The notes: generated by a model not told the origin, from the sequence alone. 64,000 bases of DNA from Acidovorax sp. FHTAMBA (GCF_038958875.1 NZ_CP152407.1:3975501-4039500); one strand, 5' to 3'. Positions 1-7,946 are shown, counted from the stretch's first letter. A program made the numbers and translations.

Positions 1-110
1 TGAGCGTGAAAACGGTGAGCACCTACCGCACGCGGCTGATGGAGAAGATGAGCCTGTCTTCCAACAGCGACCTGACCTACTACGCTCTCAAGAACCGCCT
101 GATTGACTGA
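1..110 (+). CDS. C-terminal end of a LuxR/NarL-type response regulator (partial)
   Basis: Only the last 36 codons lie in the window; the frame is open at base 3 and stops at 108-110. The peptide SVKTVSTYRTRLMEKM followed by a short tail ending KNRLID matches the second half of a LuxR-type helix-turn-helix. The recognition helix (KTVSTYRTRLMEKM) would contact DNA. Family knowledge: such tails follow a receiver domain in NarL/FixJ regulators. The next gene is a stand-alone receiver on the opposite strand, so this edge probably belongs to a two-component locus. The domain assignment is good; target genes are unknown. Confidence 0.8.
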   Translation, partial: SVKTVSTYRTRLMEKMSLSSNSDLTYYALKNRLID

Positions 111-214
111 CATGGATCGATGGCCTCAGTCTGGGGTCATGGTCTGGGCAAGCTGCCAGAGCATCAAGACGGTGAGGGATGTCGCGCCAGCAGCGCGCAT
201 CCTGGAGCAGGAAA

Positions 215-634
215 TCAGGCGGACTGGCCGGCCGCTGGATGCGGGGTATTGGCGTTCATGCCATGGTTGCTGTGCTGGATGCAATACTCCACCAGCGCAT
301 CGATTTCATTGGACTTGTCAAACACGGCGTCCACACCCAGCTGGGCGCAACGCATGCGCACATCCGGGGTTGCGTAGTTGCTGAGAACCACCATCCTTTG
401 CCCCGGCCGGCGATCGCGGCACGCTGCCAGCACACCGAGGCCACTGCCCTGCCGCAGGAACAAATCGACGATGGCAAGATCCCAGAGGTCGGTTGAGGCG
501 GCGAGCCAGCTCTTGCCCTCGTCTTCCGTCTCGGCAAACCCAACCGCTTCCACAGACGCCAATTCTTCCAGAGTACCAATCAGGTTCTCGCGGATGGTCG
601 CGTTGTCTTCAACAATGTAGGTTCGGAGTTTCAC
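215..634 (-). CDS. Single-domain response regulator (CheY-like receiver)
   Basis: A 139-residue receiver domain with no output domain. It starts KLRTYIVEDN, giving the acidic pair E9-D10; the phospho-acceptor is D57 (AIVDLF), T/S is in VVLSNYA and the conserved lysine is in FDKSNE. The start is a GTG at 634. A longer in-frame reading to 826 adds an Arg/Cys-rich stretch unlike any receiver and runs into the end of moeB, so I rejected it. No strong Shine-Dalgarno is visible. It converges with the LuxR-type regulator fragment at the window edge. It probably relays phosphate to or competes with that regulator, but the partner kinase is not in view. Confidence 0.8.
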   Translation of the reverse strand: MKLRTYIVEDNATIRENLIGTLEELASVEAVGFAETEDEGKSWLAASTDLWDLAIVDLFLRQGSGLGVLAACRDRRPGQRMVVLSNYATPDVRMRCAQLGVDAVFDKSNEIDALVEYCIQHSNHGMNANTPHPAAGQSA

Positions 635-737
635 GGGAGAGAGGTCCAGTTTCGCTACAGGGCACGGTTGCGCTGATCGAGCCTCAACTTTAGTGCTGGC
701 ATCAGGGCGATTCTGCCAGCCACCACACGGGGTGGTT

Positions 738-753
738 GTAGGGATATTCCTAC
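738..753. promoter_or_regulatory. Palindrome GTAGGGATATTCCTAC upstream of the receiver gene
   Basis: A 16-bp near-perfect inverted repeat about 104 bases upstream of the receiver start, overlapping the moeB stop codon. CCTAC-containing elements also precede the genes at 9828 and 10760, so a shared regulator is conceivable. Function is inferred only. Confidence 0.3.
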
Positions 754-1511
754 GCAACAACACCACACACGGGGCAATGCACCGCGCGCGCCACATGCAT
801 CGTGCTCCACTCCATCGTCCTGCCATCGAGCATCAGCAGGCGTCCCGCCAGGGACGCACCGATACCTGCGATCAACTTGAGCGCCTCTGCGGCCTGCATG
901 GCCCCCACCACCCCGACGAGGGGTGCGAACACGCCCATGGTGGAACAGCGCACCTCTTCAAATTCAGCATCCGGCGGAAAAACGCAGGCATAGCAGGGGG
1001 ATGCCGCGTCGCGCGGGTCCACCACAGTGATCTGCGCATCAAAGCGGATCGCCGCGCCGGCCACGAGGGGCTTGCGATGGCGCACACAGGCTGCGTTGAT
1101 GGCGTGGCGTGTGGCGTAGTTGTCGCTGCAGTCGAGCACCACGGATGCGTCCTGCACGAGCGCGTCCAGCGCGGCGCCATCTGCGCGCACCTGCAGCGCG
1201 GCGACCTTGACTTCCGGATTGATGGCCTGCATGGCAGTGGCGGCGGATGCCACCTTGGGAAGGCCCACACGGGCGGTGGTGTGGGCAATCTGGCGCTGCA
1301 GGTTGGTAAGGTCCACCACGTCGTCATCCACCAGGGTGATGCGCCCCACTCCGGCAGATGCCAGGTACAGCGCAGCAGGCGACCCGAGGCCACCCGCCCC
1401 GATGATGAGGGTGTGGGCGTCCAGCACCTTTTCCTGCCCCTCAATGCCCATCTCGTCGAGCAGGATGTGGCGTGAATAGCGCAGGAGCTGGTCGTCTGTC
1501 ATGGAAGGCAA
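750..1511 (-). CDS. moeB: Molybdopterin-synthase adenylyltransferase (MoeB/ThiF/HesA family)
   Basis: 253 residues, close to the usual 250 of MoeB. It activates the C-terminal Gly-Gly of the small molybdopterin synthase subunit (MoaD) by adenylation with ATP, or acts in the same way on ThiS. The nucleotide-binding loop IIGAGGLGSPAALYL lies near residue 35, followed by the acidic residues of TLVDDDVVDLTNLQRQ. Two CxxC pairs (CYAC near 172 and CPVC at the C-terminus) are the structural zinc site of the family. ATG at 1511; an internal ATG at 1502 (MTDDQ) is a possible alternative start. No moa or thi genes are adjacent, so MoeB and ThiF roles cannot be separated by context. Confidence 0.88.
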   Translation of the reverse strand: MPSMTDDQLLRYSRHILLDEMGIEGQEKVLDAHTLIIGAGGLGSPAALYLASAGVGRITLVDDDVVDLTNLQRQIAHTTARVGLPKVASAATAMQAINPEVKVAALQVRADGAALDALVQDASVVLDCSDNYATRHAINAACVRHRKPLVAGAAIRFDAQITVVDPRDAASPCYACVFPPDAEFEEVRCSTMGVFAPLVGVVGAMQAAEALKLIAGIGASLAGRLLMLDGRTMEWSTMHVARAVHCPVCGVVA

Positions 1512-1566
1512 TCCAAAAAATCAAAAATGGCAAGACCGCATGCAAGGCGGGGCAGCGCAAACGGCA

Positions 1567-1596
1567 AAGGCCGGATTTCGCTGGAAATCCGGCCTT
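1567..1596 (-). terminator. Hairpin downstream of the S41 protease gene
   Basis: Perfect 13-bp stem (arms AAGGCCGGATTTC and its complement) with a 4-nt GCTG loop, about 20 bases past the protease stop. The U-tract is weak, so termination could be Rho-assisted. Confidence 0.5.
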
Positions 1597-1615
1597 CAGC
1601 GCAGGGAGCGAGCGC

Positions 1616-3052
1616 TTAATTCTCTTTCTTTTCGTCCGTGCGTTCAGTCAGTGTCTTGCTGACCAGCACGGGGCGGCCCTTGAGCTGGTTCAAGGCCTGC
1701 ACCAGCTGGAAGTCCTTCTCGGAACCGAACTCTGGGATCTTGCGATCGGACGCTGGCTTTTTGGCCTCTTCCTCCAGGCGCTTGCGGGCGTCTTCGCGGG
1801 CTTTCTCACGCGCCTCATCCTTTTTCTCTTCACCCTGCCCGCTGCCCAGGTGCTTGTCCAGATCGGCCTCGCGCATGCGCAGGGCTGCAAAGATATTGCC
1901 TTCTTCCGACTCGTCAATCATCACGTCGGGCACGATGCCCTTGGCCTGGATCGACTTGCCGCTTGGCGTGTAGTAACGGGCGGTGGTCAGCTTGATGCCG
2001 GTATCCGGGCCCAAGGGGCGCACCGTTTGCACCGAGCCCTTGCCAAACGTCTGGCTGCCCATGATGGTGGCACGCTTGTGGTCCTGCAGCGCTCCGGCCA
2101 CGATCTCGCTGGCCGATGCCGAGCCTTCATTCACCAGCACCACCAGCGGCACGGACTTCAGGGCCGCAGGAAGCCGGCGTAGCGGGTCGCCGCTGCCGCG
2201 GCGCTGGTAGAACTCGGGCGAGGCCTTGTAGGTGGCCTTGCTGTCCGCCAGTTGGCCGTTGGTGGAGACCACCGTCACATTGGCGGGCAGGAACGCTGCC
2301 GAGACTGCCACGGCAGCGTCCAGCAGACCACCGGGGTCGTTGCGCAGGTCCAGCACCAGGCCCTTGAGATTGGGTTCCTGCTTGTACACCTCTTCGACCT
2401 TGCGGACAAAATCGTCCACAGTGCGTTCCTGGAACTGCGAAAGGCGGATCCAGGCATAGCCAGGCTCCACCACCTTGCCCTTGACGGACTGGGTCTTGAT
2501 TTCTTCGCGGGTGATGGTGACGGGGAAGGTCCGGCTCTCGTCCTTACGGAAGATGGTGAGCGTCACCTTGGTGTTGGGCTCGCCGCGCATGCGTTTGACG
2601 GCATCGTTGAGCGACAGGCCCTTGACTGCGGTCTCGTCGATCTTGGTGATCAGGTCATTGGTCTTGAGCCCGGCGCGGAAGGCAGGCGAACCCTCGATGG
2701 GCGACACGATCTTGATCAGGCCGTCTTCCTGCGTGATCTCAATGCCCACGCCCACAAAGCGGCCCGAAGTGCCCTCGCGGAATTCCTTGAAGGACTTCTT
2801 GTCGAAATACTGGGAGTGCGGATCCAGGCTGGACACCATGCCCGAGATGGCGTCGGTGATGAGCTTTTTGTCATCCACGGGCTCGACGTAATCGGTCTTG
2901 ACCAGGCCGAACACGGCGGACAGTTGCTGGATTTCTTCGAGCGGCAGCGGCGACATGGCGCCACGCGCCACCGTTTGCAGTGACACCGTGGTGAGCGCAC
3001 CCGCCACCACGCCTACCGACACCCATCCTGCAATCTTGAGTTTGTGGCCCAT
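1616..3052 (-). CDS. ctpA: Carboxy-terminal processing protease, S41 family (CtpA/Prc-like)
   Basis: 478 residues. A single N-terminal membrane anchor (about 7-32) places it in the periplasm. A PDZ domain (about 95-180; SPAFRAGLKTNDLITKID) is followed by the S41 catalytic core. The nucleophile serine is in NEGSASASEIVAGAL and the general-base lysine in QTFGKGSVQT, the standard Ser-Lys dyad. The last 100 residues are highly charged and likely form a coiled coil or disordered tail. Family role: trimming periplasmic protein C-termini and regulating murein hydrolases. In many betaproteobacteria this gene follows gpmA and a murein hydrolase activator; here gpmA is 123 bases upstream on the same strand, but no activator gene lies between. 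Confidence 0.92.
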   Translation of the reverse strand: MGHKLKIAGWVSVGVVAGALTTVSLQTVARGAMSPLPLEEIQQLSAVFGLVKTDYVEPVDDKKLITDAISGMVSSLDPHSQYFDKKSFKEFREGTSGRFVGVGIEITQEDGLIKIVSPIEGSPAFRAGLKTNDLITKIDETAVKGLSLNDAVKRMRGEPNTKVTLTIFRKDESRTFPVTITREEIKTQSVKGKVVEPGYAWIRLSQFQERTVDDFVRKVEEVYKQEPNLKGLVLDLRNDPGGLLDAAVAVSAAFLPANVTVVSTNGQLADSKATYKASPEFYQRRGSGDPLRRLPAALKSVPLVVLVNEGSASASEIVAGALQDHKRATIMGSQTFGKGSVQTVRPLGPDTGIKLTTARYYTPSGKSIQAKGIVPDVMIDESEEGNIFAALRMREADLDKHLGSGQGEEKKDEAREKAREDARKRLEEEAKKPASDRKIPEFGSEKDFQLVQALNQLKGRPVLVSKTLTERTDEKKEN

Positions 3053-3175
3053 ACAACACCTTTTACCGCTTCAAAACCAATATACACCTTGGAAGGGCCG
3101 CACCCGCTGCAGTTCCGCATGGATGCTCACTTTCGCGCGGAATAAGCAGGGGTTTCCCCGCTCTTTACCTGCGAT

Positions 3176-3919
3176 TTACGCTTTGCCCTGCGACGCCACG
3201 GCGGCTGCAGCCCTGGCCGCCGCTTCCGCATCGCCCAGATAGTAGTGGCGGATGGGCTTGAGATCGGCATCAAGCTCATATACCAGCGGGATTCCGTTGG
3301 GAATGTTCAGGCCCACGATGTCGGACTCGGAGACGTTGTCCAGGTACTTCACCAGCGCGCGGATGGAGTTGCCATGCGCCGCCACCACCACGCGCTTGCC
3401 CGAGCGGATGGCGGGCGCCATGGCTTCGTTCCAGAACGGCAGAACACGGGCCACGGTGTCTTTCAGGCATTCGGTCAGCGGCACGCACCCTTCAGCCAGG
3501 CTGGTGTAACGGCGGTCGCTGCGTTCGCTGCGGGGGTCGGTGGCTTCCAGCGCCGGCGGGGGCGTGTCATAGCTGCGGCGCCACACCAGCACCTGTTCGT
3601 CGCCGTATTTCTTGGCCATGTCGGCCTTGTTCAGGCCTTGCAGGGCGCCGTAGTGGCGCTCGTTGAGGCGCCAGTCCTTGACCACGGGCAGCCAGGTGCA
3701 GTCCATTTCGTCCAGCGCGTACCACAGGGTATGGATGGCGCGCTTGAGCACGCTGGTGAATGCGAGGTCAAACTCGTAACCCTCGGCCTTGAGCAGCTTG
3801 CCGGCCGACATGGCCTGCGAGACCCCCGTGGGCGTCAGATCCACATCCGTCCAGCCGGTAAAGCGGTTTTCAAGGTTCCAGGTGGATTCGCCGTGGCGGA
3901 TCAAAACGAGCTTGTACAT
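3176..3919 (-). CDS. gpmA: 2,3-bisphosphoglycerate-dependent phosphoglycerate mutase
   Basis: 247 residues, the family's standard length. It interconverts 3- and 2-phosphoglycerate in glycolysis and gluconeogenesis. The phospho-histidine H9 sits in LIRHGESTWN; the second catalytic histidine is in VVAAHGNSIRALVK; RLNERHYGALQGLNK carries the substrate-binding and general-acid glutamate. ATG at 3919. It is divergent from the rhodanese gene, with an 87-base shared upstream region. Confidence 0.96.
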   Translation of the reverse strand: MYKLVLIRHGESTWNLENRFTGWTDVDLTPTGVSQAMSAGKLLKAEGYEFDLAFTSVLKRAIHTLWYALDEMDCTWLPVVKDWRLNERHYGALQGLNKADMAKKYGDEQVLVWRRSYDTPPPALEATDPRSERSDRRYTSLAEGCVPLTECLKDTVARVLPFWNEAMAPAIRSGKRVVVAAHGNSIRALVKYLDNVSESDIVGLNIPNGIPLVYELDADLKPIRHYYLGDAEAAARAAAAVASQGKA

Positions 3920-4006
3920 GGTTTCCCCAGGAAATGCGGGCCAAAGAAAAATCGGACCAAACCCGGCATTCTAGAATTACGCGGTTCGCCAACCCAAGGA
4001 ATCTTT

Positions 4007-4414
4007 GTGAAATTCATTCTCGACAACTGGTACCTGATCTTCGTGGCAGTGGCTTCCGGCAGCATGTTGCTGTGGCCCGTGCTCAAGAGCGCCAGTGGCG
4101 GCTCGCTGACACCTGCGCGTGCCGTGCAACTCATCAACCGTGAAAAGGCCGTGGTTATCGACGTGTGCGAAACCGAGGAATTTGCGGCCGGCCATGTGGG
4201 CGGCGCCAAAAACATTCCGCTGGGCCAGCTCGAAGAACGCCTGCCCGCCACCGTCAAGAACAAGGCCCTGCCCCTGGTGCTGGTGTGCGCCAGCGGTGCC
4301 CGCGCCAACCGTGCCGTCGGCATTGCCAAGAAGCTCGGCTATGACAACGCCCAGGCCATGGCCGGTGGGCTCAAGGCCTGGCGCGAAGCCAGCCTGCCGG
4401 TGGAAAAAGGCTGA
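4007..4414 (+). CDS. Membrane-anchored rhodanese-like sulfurtransferase
   Basis: 135 residues. An N-terminal transmembrane segment (DNWYLIFVAVASGSMLLWPV, about 5-25) is followed by one rhodanese domain with the cysteine nucleophile C94 in VCASGARANR. The start is a GTG at 4007 with AAGGA seven bases upstream; a long upstream extension through the gpmA region is only an open antisense frame. It leads a same-strand run with grxC and secB, an order also common in other Burkholderiales. It likely handles sulfane sulfur or thiol redox at the membrane; the physiological acceptor is unknown. Confidence 0.88.
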   Translation: MKFILDNWYLIFVAVASGSMLLWPVLKSASGGSLTPARAVQLINREKAVVIDVCETEEFAAGHVGGAKNIPLGQLEERLPATVKNKALPLVLVCASGARANRAVGIAKKLGYDNAQAMAGGLKAWREASLPVEKG

Positions 4415-4476
4415 TTCGTCCCCATCTGCAGAAATCGCCCGCTTTTTCTGACCCGCTTTTCCCCGGAAGGACCGCC

Positions 4477-4737
4477 ATGCAACCCGTGAAGATGTACACC
4501 ACCGCCGTTTGCCCCTACTGCATTCGCGCCAAGCAGATCCTCAAGTCCAAGGGCGTGGAGCAGATTGAAGAGATCCGCATTGACACCGATCCGGCCGCGC
4601 GCAGCCACATGATGGAAATCACCGGCCGCCGCACCGTGCCGCAGATCTACATCGGCGACACCCATGTGGGTGGCCACGACGACCTGGTGGCGCTGGACAG
4701 CCGGGGCGAGCTGATGCCCCTGCTGGGCGCTGCCTGA
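4477..4737 (+). CDS. grxC: Glutaredoxin 3
   Basis: 86 residues, single thioredoxin-fold domain. The dithiol active site CPYC is at residues 12-15 (TTAVCPYCIRAK); the cis-proline and glutathione-binding segment is GRRTVPQIYIGDTHVGG. It reduces disulfides and glutathionylated proteins at the expense of glutathione in the cytoplasm. It lies between the rhodanese and secB genes, and CGGAAGGA a few bases before the ATG is a good ribosome binding site. Confidence 0.95.
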   Translation: MQPVKMYTTAVCPYCIRAKQILKSKGVEQIEEIRIDTDPAARSHMMEITGRRTVPQIYIGDTHVGGHDDLVALDSRGELMPLLGAA

Positions 4738-4774
4738 CGGCACCTTCGGGCGCTGCATAATGCAGCCCCATGTG

Positions 4775-4811
4775 CCCGCTGCGGGAGCTGCTCCCCGGCG
4801 GGTTTTGTTTT
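4775..4811 (+). terminator. Hairpin with T-tract between grxC and secB
   Basis: Arms CCCGC and GCGGG enclose an inner CGGGAG/CTCCCC pairing, followed by TTTTGTTTT. It resembles a rho-independent terminator and would separate grxC from secB or attenuate read-through. Confidence 0.6.
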
Positions 4812-4844
4812 GCTAGCAATTCGTAAGAGCAAAGAGACTTCACC

Positions 4845-5303
4845 ATGGCCGATCAAGAAAACCCCGTATTCCAGATCCAGCGCGTCTACCTCAAGGACAT
4901 GTCGCTGGAGCAGCCCAACTCCCCCGCCATCCTGCTCGAACAGGAGCAGCCCAGCGTGGACATCCAGCTGGGCGTGGAAGCCACCCCCGTGGCCGAAGGC
5001 ATCTTTGAAGTGGCCGTGACCGCCACGGTGCAGACCCGCATCAAGGACAAGACGGTGTTCCTGGTCGAAGCCAAGCAGGCCGGCATCTTCGAGATCCGCA
5101 ATGTGCCCGAAGACCAGATGGGCGCCATCATGGGCATCGCCTGCCCCCAGATCGTGTACCCCTACCTGCGCGGCAACGTGGCCGACGTGATCAACCGCGC
5201 CGGCTTCCCGCCCGTGCACCTGGCTGAAATCAACTTCCAGGCCATGTTCGAGCAGCAGCAGGCCCAGGCGGCAGGCGCGCCCGCCTCCACGCTGGCGCAA
5301 TAA
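4845..5303 (+). CDS. secB: Protein-export chaperone SecB
   Basis: 152 residues. It keeps preproteins unfolded and delivers them to SecA; it works as a cytoplasmic tetramer. The family signature is seen throughout: FQIQRVYLKDMSLEQPNSP near the N-terminus, then VAVTATVQTRIKDKTVFLVEAKQAGIFEI and the C-terminal FPPVHLAEINFQAMFEQQ. ATG at 4845 with AAGAGCAAAGAGA upstream. The neighbours grxC and gpsA are typical of secB loci in proteobacteria. A copy of the interspersed repeat separates it from gpsA. Confidence 0.96.
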   Translation: MADQENPVFQIQRVYLKDMSLEQPNSPAILLEQEQPSVDIQLGVEATPVAEGIFEVAVTATVQTRIKDKTVFLVEAKQAGIFEIRNVPEDQMGAIMGIACPQIVYPYLRGNVADVINRAGFPPVHLAEINFQAMFEQQQAQAAGAPASTLAQ

Positions 5304-5324
5304 TTCCGTCGGCAATTGAGGTCT

Positions 5325-5376
5325 TTTTGGCCTCCAGCGCTTGATGGATAAGCGCTAACAGCTATGAAAATCATAG
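5325..5376 (+). repeat. Interspersed palindromic repeat, copy 1 (contains the gpsA start)
   Basis: Core AGCGCTT, six bases, AAGCGCT, then AGCTAT and an A/T-rich tail ending in ATAG. Matches the other copies listed in this window. The gpsA ATG (5364) lies inside its tail. Confidence 0.85.
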
Positions 5377-6377
5377 TACTTGGTGCCGGAGCCTGGGGCA
5401 CCGCGCTCGCGATGAGCGCCGCCCAGCACCCTGCCGGCCATGCGGTGACGCTCTGGGCGCGCGATGCCGCCCAGGCGCTTGCCATGCGCACCGCGCGCCA
5501 GAACCCGCGTTACCTGCCGGGCCTGGCCTTTCCCCCTTCCCTCACCGTGGCCGATGGCGACTTTGCGGCGCTGCTGCCCGGGGCCGATCTGGTCATCGTG
5601 GCCACGCCGATGGCGGCGCTGCGCAGCATGCTCAAGGCGCTGCGCGGCTGCACTGCGCCCGTGGCATGGCTGTGCAAGGGCTTTGAGGCAGCTTCGGCCG
5701 AAAAACCTGAATCTTTTGGGCTTCTGGCGCATGAGGTACAAGCGCAGGTAGCTCCTGAACTGATAGCAGGCGTCTTCAGCGGCCCCAGCTTTGCACAGGA
5801 GGTGGCCCTGGGCCAGCCAACCGCGCTGGTGGCCGCCAGCCCCCACGCGAAGGTGCGCGATGCCCTGGTGCGCGCCTTTCACAGCCCCAGCGTGCGGGTG
5901 TATGCCAATGAGGACATCGTGGGCGTGGAAGTGGGCGGCGCGGTGAAGAACGTGCTGGCCATCGCCACCGGCCTGTGTGACGGACTGGCACTGGGGCTCA
6001 ACGCCCGGGCCGCCCTGATCACCCGGGGGCTGGCCGAGATGACGCGCCTGGGTGTGGCGCTGGGGGCCCGGCCGGATACCTTCATGGGCCTTTCGGGCCT
6101 GGGGGATCTGGTGCTGACCGCGACGGGCGACCTCTCGCGCAACCGCCGCGTGGGCATGCTGCTGGCGCAGGGCCAGAGCCTGCAACAGGCGGTGCAATCA
6201 CTCGGCCATGTGGCAGAAGGCGTGTACAGCGCACGCACAGTGGCGCAGCGTGCGGCGCTGTTGGACGTGGAGATGCCCATCACACGGGCGGCTGTGGCGC
6301 TGCTGGATGGGCAGATCAAGCCCGAAGCCGCAGTGGCCCTGCTGATGGGCCGCGGCCCCGCGCAGGAGTGGACATAA
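5364..6377 (+). CDS. gpsA: NAD(P)H-dependent glycerol-3-phosphate dehydrogenase
   Basis: 337 residues. It reduces dihydroxyacetone phosphate to sn-glycerol-3-phosphate for phospholipid synthesis. The dinucleotide loop GAGAWGTAL begins at residue 7; the catalytic lysine is in GGAVKNVLAIATGL; the C-terminal domain carries GLSGLGDLVLTATGDLSRNRR. The start codon is embedded in interspersed repeat copy 1 and lacks a clear Shine-Dalgarno. Residues about 117-135 (LLAHEVQAQVAP and neighbours) use GTA, GCT, ATA and CAA codons unlike the rest of the gene and resemble a decayed repeat copy, giving about six extra residues compared with the E. coli enzyme before SGPSFAQE. Confidence 0.94.
   Translation: MKIIVLGAGAWGTALAMSAAQHPAGHAVTLWARDAAQALAMRTARQNPRYLPGLAFPPSLTVADGDFAALLPGADLVIVATPMAALRSMLKALRGCTAPVAWLCKGFEAASAEKPESFGLLAHEVQAQVAPELIAGVFSGPSFAQEVALGQPTALVAASPHAKVRDALVRAFHSPSVRVYANEDIVGVEVGGAVKNVLAIATGLCDGLALGLNARAALITRGLAEMTRLGVALGARPDTFMGLSGLGDLVLTATGDLSRNRRVGMLLAQGQSLQQAVQSLGHVAEGVYSARTVAQRAALLDVEMPITRAAVALLDGQIKPEAAVALLMGRGPAQEWT
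5714..5768 (+). repeat. Degenerate interspersed repeat inside gpsA
   Basis: TTTTGGGCTTCTGGCGC, then CAAGCGCAGGTAGCT and a tail ending ATAGCA follow the layout of the intergenic repeat, but with substitutions in both palindrome arms. The codon use of this stretch is more A/T-rich than the flanks. An ancestral insertion that kept the frame is inferred. Confidence 0.4.
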
Positions 6378-6423
6378 CCTTCGAGGTTGATTCGACCTGC
6401 GGGCACCGCCCGCGCAACCCCGT

Positions 6424-6466
6424 AAAAAAGCCGCGCAAACCCCAAAGGGCCTGCGCGGCTTTTGCT
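6424..6466. terminator. Bidirectional terminator between gpsA and the 24-residue peptide gene
   Basis: Perfect arms AAAGCCGCGC (6427-6436) and GCGCGGCTTT (6453-6462) with A- and T-tracts on the two sides. It serves the convergent gpsA and the small gene at 6484. Confidence 0.85.
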
Positions 6467-6483
6467 TGGCGGGTGCCGTCGGA

Positions 6484-6558
6484 TCAGAACACACCAAACA
6501 GCATGAGCAACAGAATCACGGACAGTGGGACGCCAAGTAGCCAGGCAATGATGGGCAT
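6484..6558 (-). CDS. 24-residue single-span membrane peptide
   Basis: The product is almost all hydrophobic: MPIIAWLLGVPLSV followed by ILLLMLFGVF, one membrane-spanning helix with no charged residue. Support for translation: CAGGAGATCACC directly precedes the ATG at 6558 (strong Shine-Dalgarno), the stop is followed within 20 bases by a strong terminator, and there is no other gene in the interval. A longer frame to 6945 is an out-of-frame shadow of lysA. Similar tiny hydrophobic peptides occur in betaproteobacteria, but their function is not established as far as I know. It lies downstream of lysA on the same strand. Confidence 0.65.
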   Translation of the reverse strand: MPIIAWLLGVPLSVILLLMLFGVF

Positions 6559-6701
6559 GGTGATCTCCTGAAAAGGGTTGAAGGGGTTAGGTGGTTCCAC
6601 TGTAGGCCCGCGCTCGTGCCGCCCGTGTGCGCCAGCGCTGCGCGTGGCCGTAGGCCCGTGCCTACCGGCTGTCGGCGCAGCGCCCGCCCCCTTCCGCCCT
6701 C

Positions 6702-7946
6702 TCAGAGCCCCAGTTCCAGCGCCAGCAACTCGTCCACCGTCTGGCGGCGGCGGATCAGGCGGGCCTGGCCACCATCCACCAGCACCTCGGCAATCAGGGG
6801 ACGCGTGTTGTAGTTGGAGGACATGCTCGCGCCATACGCCCCGGTGTCGTGGATCACCAGCAGATCGCCCACATCGGCCGCAGGCAGGTCGCGCGGCAGC
6901 ACCACGCCGCCGTCGCCCTGGGTGAACACGTCGCCGGACTCGCACAGCGGGCCCGCCACCACGCTGGCTTTTTCCGCCGCCGTGGCGCCATCGCGGCGCA
7001 GCACGCTCATGGCGTGGTAGCTGCCGTACATGGACGGGCGCATGAGTTCGTTAAAGCCGGTATCGACCAGCACAAAGTGGTTGCTGCCCGCGTTCTTGGT
7101 GGCACGCACCTGGCCCAGCAGCACACCCGATTCGGCCACCAGGAAGCGGCCGGGCTCGATCTCCAGGCCCAGCTTGTGGCCCACGATGGCCTCGGCATGC
7201 TGGCGCGCGGCGTCCCACAGGCCATGGTAATGCTGCGTGTCCACCACCGGGTCGCCACTGCGATAAGGGATGGACAGGCCGCCACCAGCCGAGATGGCGT
7301 GCAGGTCATGCCCGGCGGCATGGGCCGTGCGCACCAGGTTGACCATGGCGCCACACACTTCCTGCAGGTGGCTGTAGTCCACGCCCGAGCCGATGTGCAT
7401 GTGCAGGCCCACCAGCTTCAGGCCGTGCTGCTGGATCGCATCCAGTGCGGCAGGCAGGTCGGTGTGCCAGATGCCGTGTTTGCTGTGCTCGCCACCCGTG
7501 TTGGTCTTGTTGCTGTGACCATGGCCAAAGCCGGGGTTGATGCGCAGCCACACCGCATGGCCCGGCGAACGCGCGCCCAGCTGGTGCAGCATGTCGATGG
7601 AGCCTGCGTTCACGGGCACGCCATGCTCCACCACGCAGTCGAGCGTGGCGGCGTCGAACAGGTCGGCTGTGAAGACGATCTCCGAAGGCTCGCCGCCTGC
7701 GGTGTAACCCGCCGCCAGCGCACGCAGGATCTCACCGCGCGAAACCGCATCCACCTTCACGCCCTGCTCGCGCATGAGCTTCAGGATGTGGATGTTGGAG
7801 CAGGCCTTTTGCGCAAAGCGGATGGTGTCGAAGTTGGACACCTGTGCGATGCGCTGGCGGATGGTGGCTGCGTCATACACCCACAGCGGGGTGCCAAACT
7901 GGTCGGCCAGCGCCCAGAGCTGGGCGGGGGAGAAGGGGTTGGACAT
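6702..7946 (-). CDS. lysA: Diaminopimelate decarboxylase
   Basis: 414 residues. It performs the last lysine step, decarboxylating meso-diaminopimelate to L-lysine with PLP. The PLP Schiff-base lysine is K47 in IRFAQKACSN; HMHIGSGVDY, AGGGLSIPY and EPGRFLVAESG bind the phosphate and substrate; CESGDVF near the C-terminus carries the active-site cysteine of the dimer partner. It is divergent from lysR, which in the E. coli paradigm activates lysA when diaminopimelate is high, so the shared 116-base region is probably the control site. Confidence 0.96.
   Translation of the reverse strand: MSNPFSPAQLWALADQFGTPLWVYDAATIRQRIAQVSNFDTIRFAQKACSNIHILKLMREQGVKVDAVSRGEILRALAAGYTAGGEPSEIVFTADLFDAATLDCVVEHGVPVNAGSIDMLHQLGARSPGHAVWLRINPGFGHGHSNKTNTGGEHSKHGIWHTDLPAALDAIQQHGLKLVGLHMHIGSGVDYSHLQEVCGAMVNLVRTAHAAGHDLHAISAGGGLSIPYRSGDPVVDTQHYHGLWDAARQHAEAIVGHKLGLEIEPGRFLVAESGVLLGQVRATKNAGSNHFVLVDTGFNELMRPSMYGSYHAMSVLRRDGATAAEKASVVAGPLCESGDVFTQGDGGVVLPRDLPAADVGDLLVIHDTGAYGASMSSNYNTRPLIAEVLVDGGQARLIRRRQTVDELLALELGL

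Noticed and set aside
215..826. Longer receiver protein starting at 826
   Set aside because: The extra 64 residues are Arg/Cys-rich, overlap moeB and are not part of any receiver domain.
3146..3162. Possible terminator hairpin between gpmA and the S41 protease
   Set aside because: Short stem with a bulge and no T-tract in the right direction; too weak to list.
3245..4414. A 389-codon plus-strand reading that would include the rhodanese gene
   Set aside because: The first 250 codons are the antisense of gpmA; the real gene starts at the GTG 4007 with a ribosome site and a membrane anchor.
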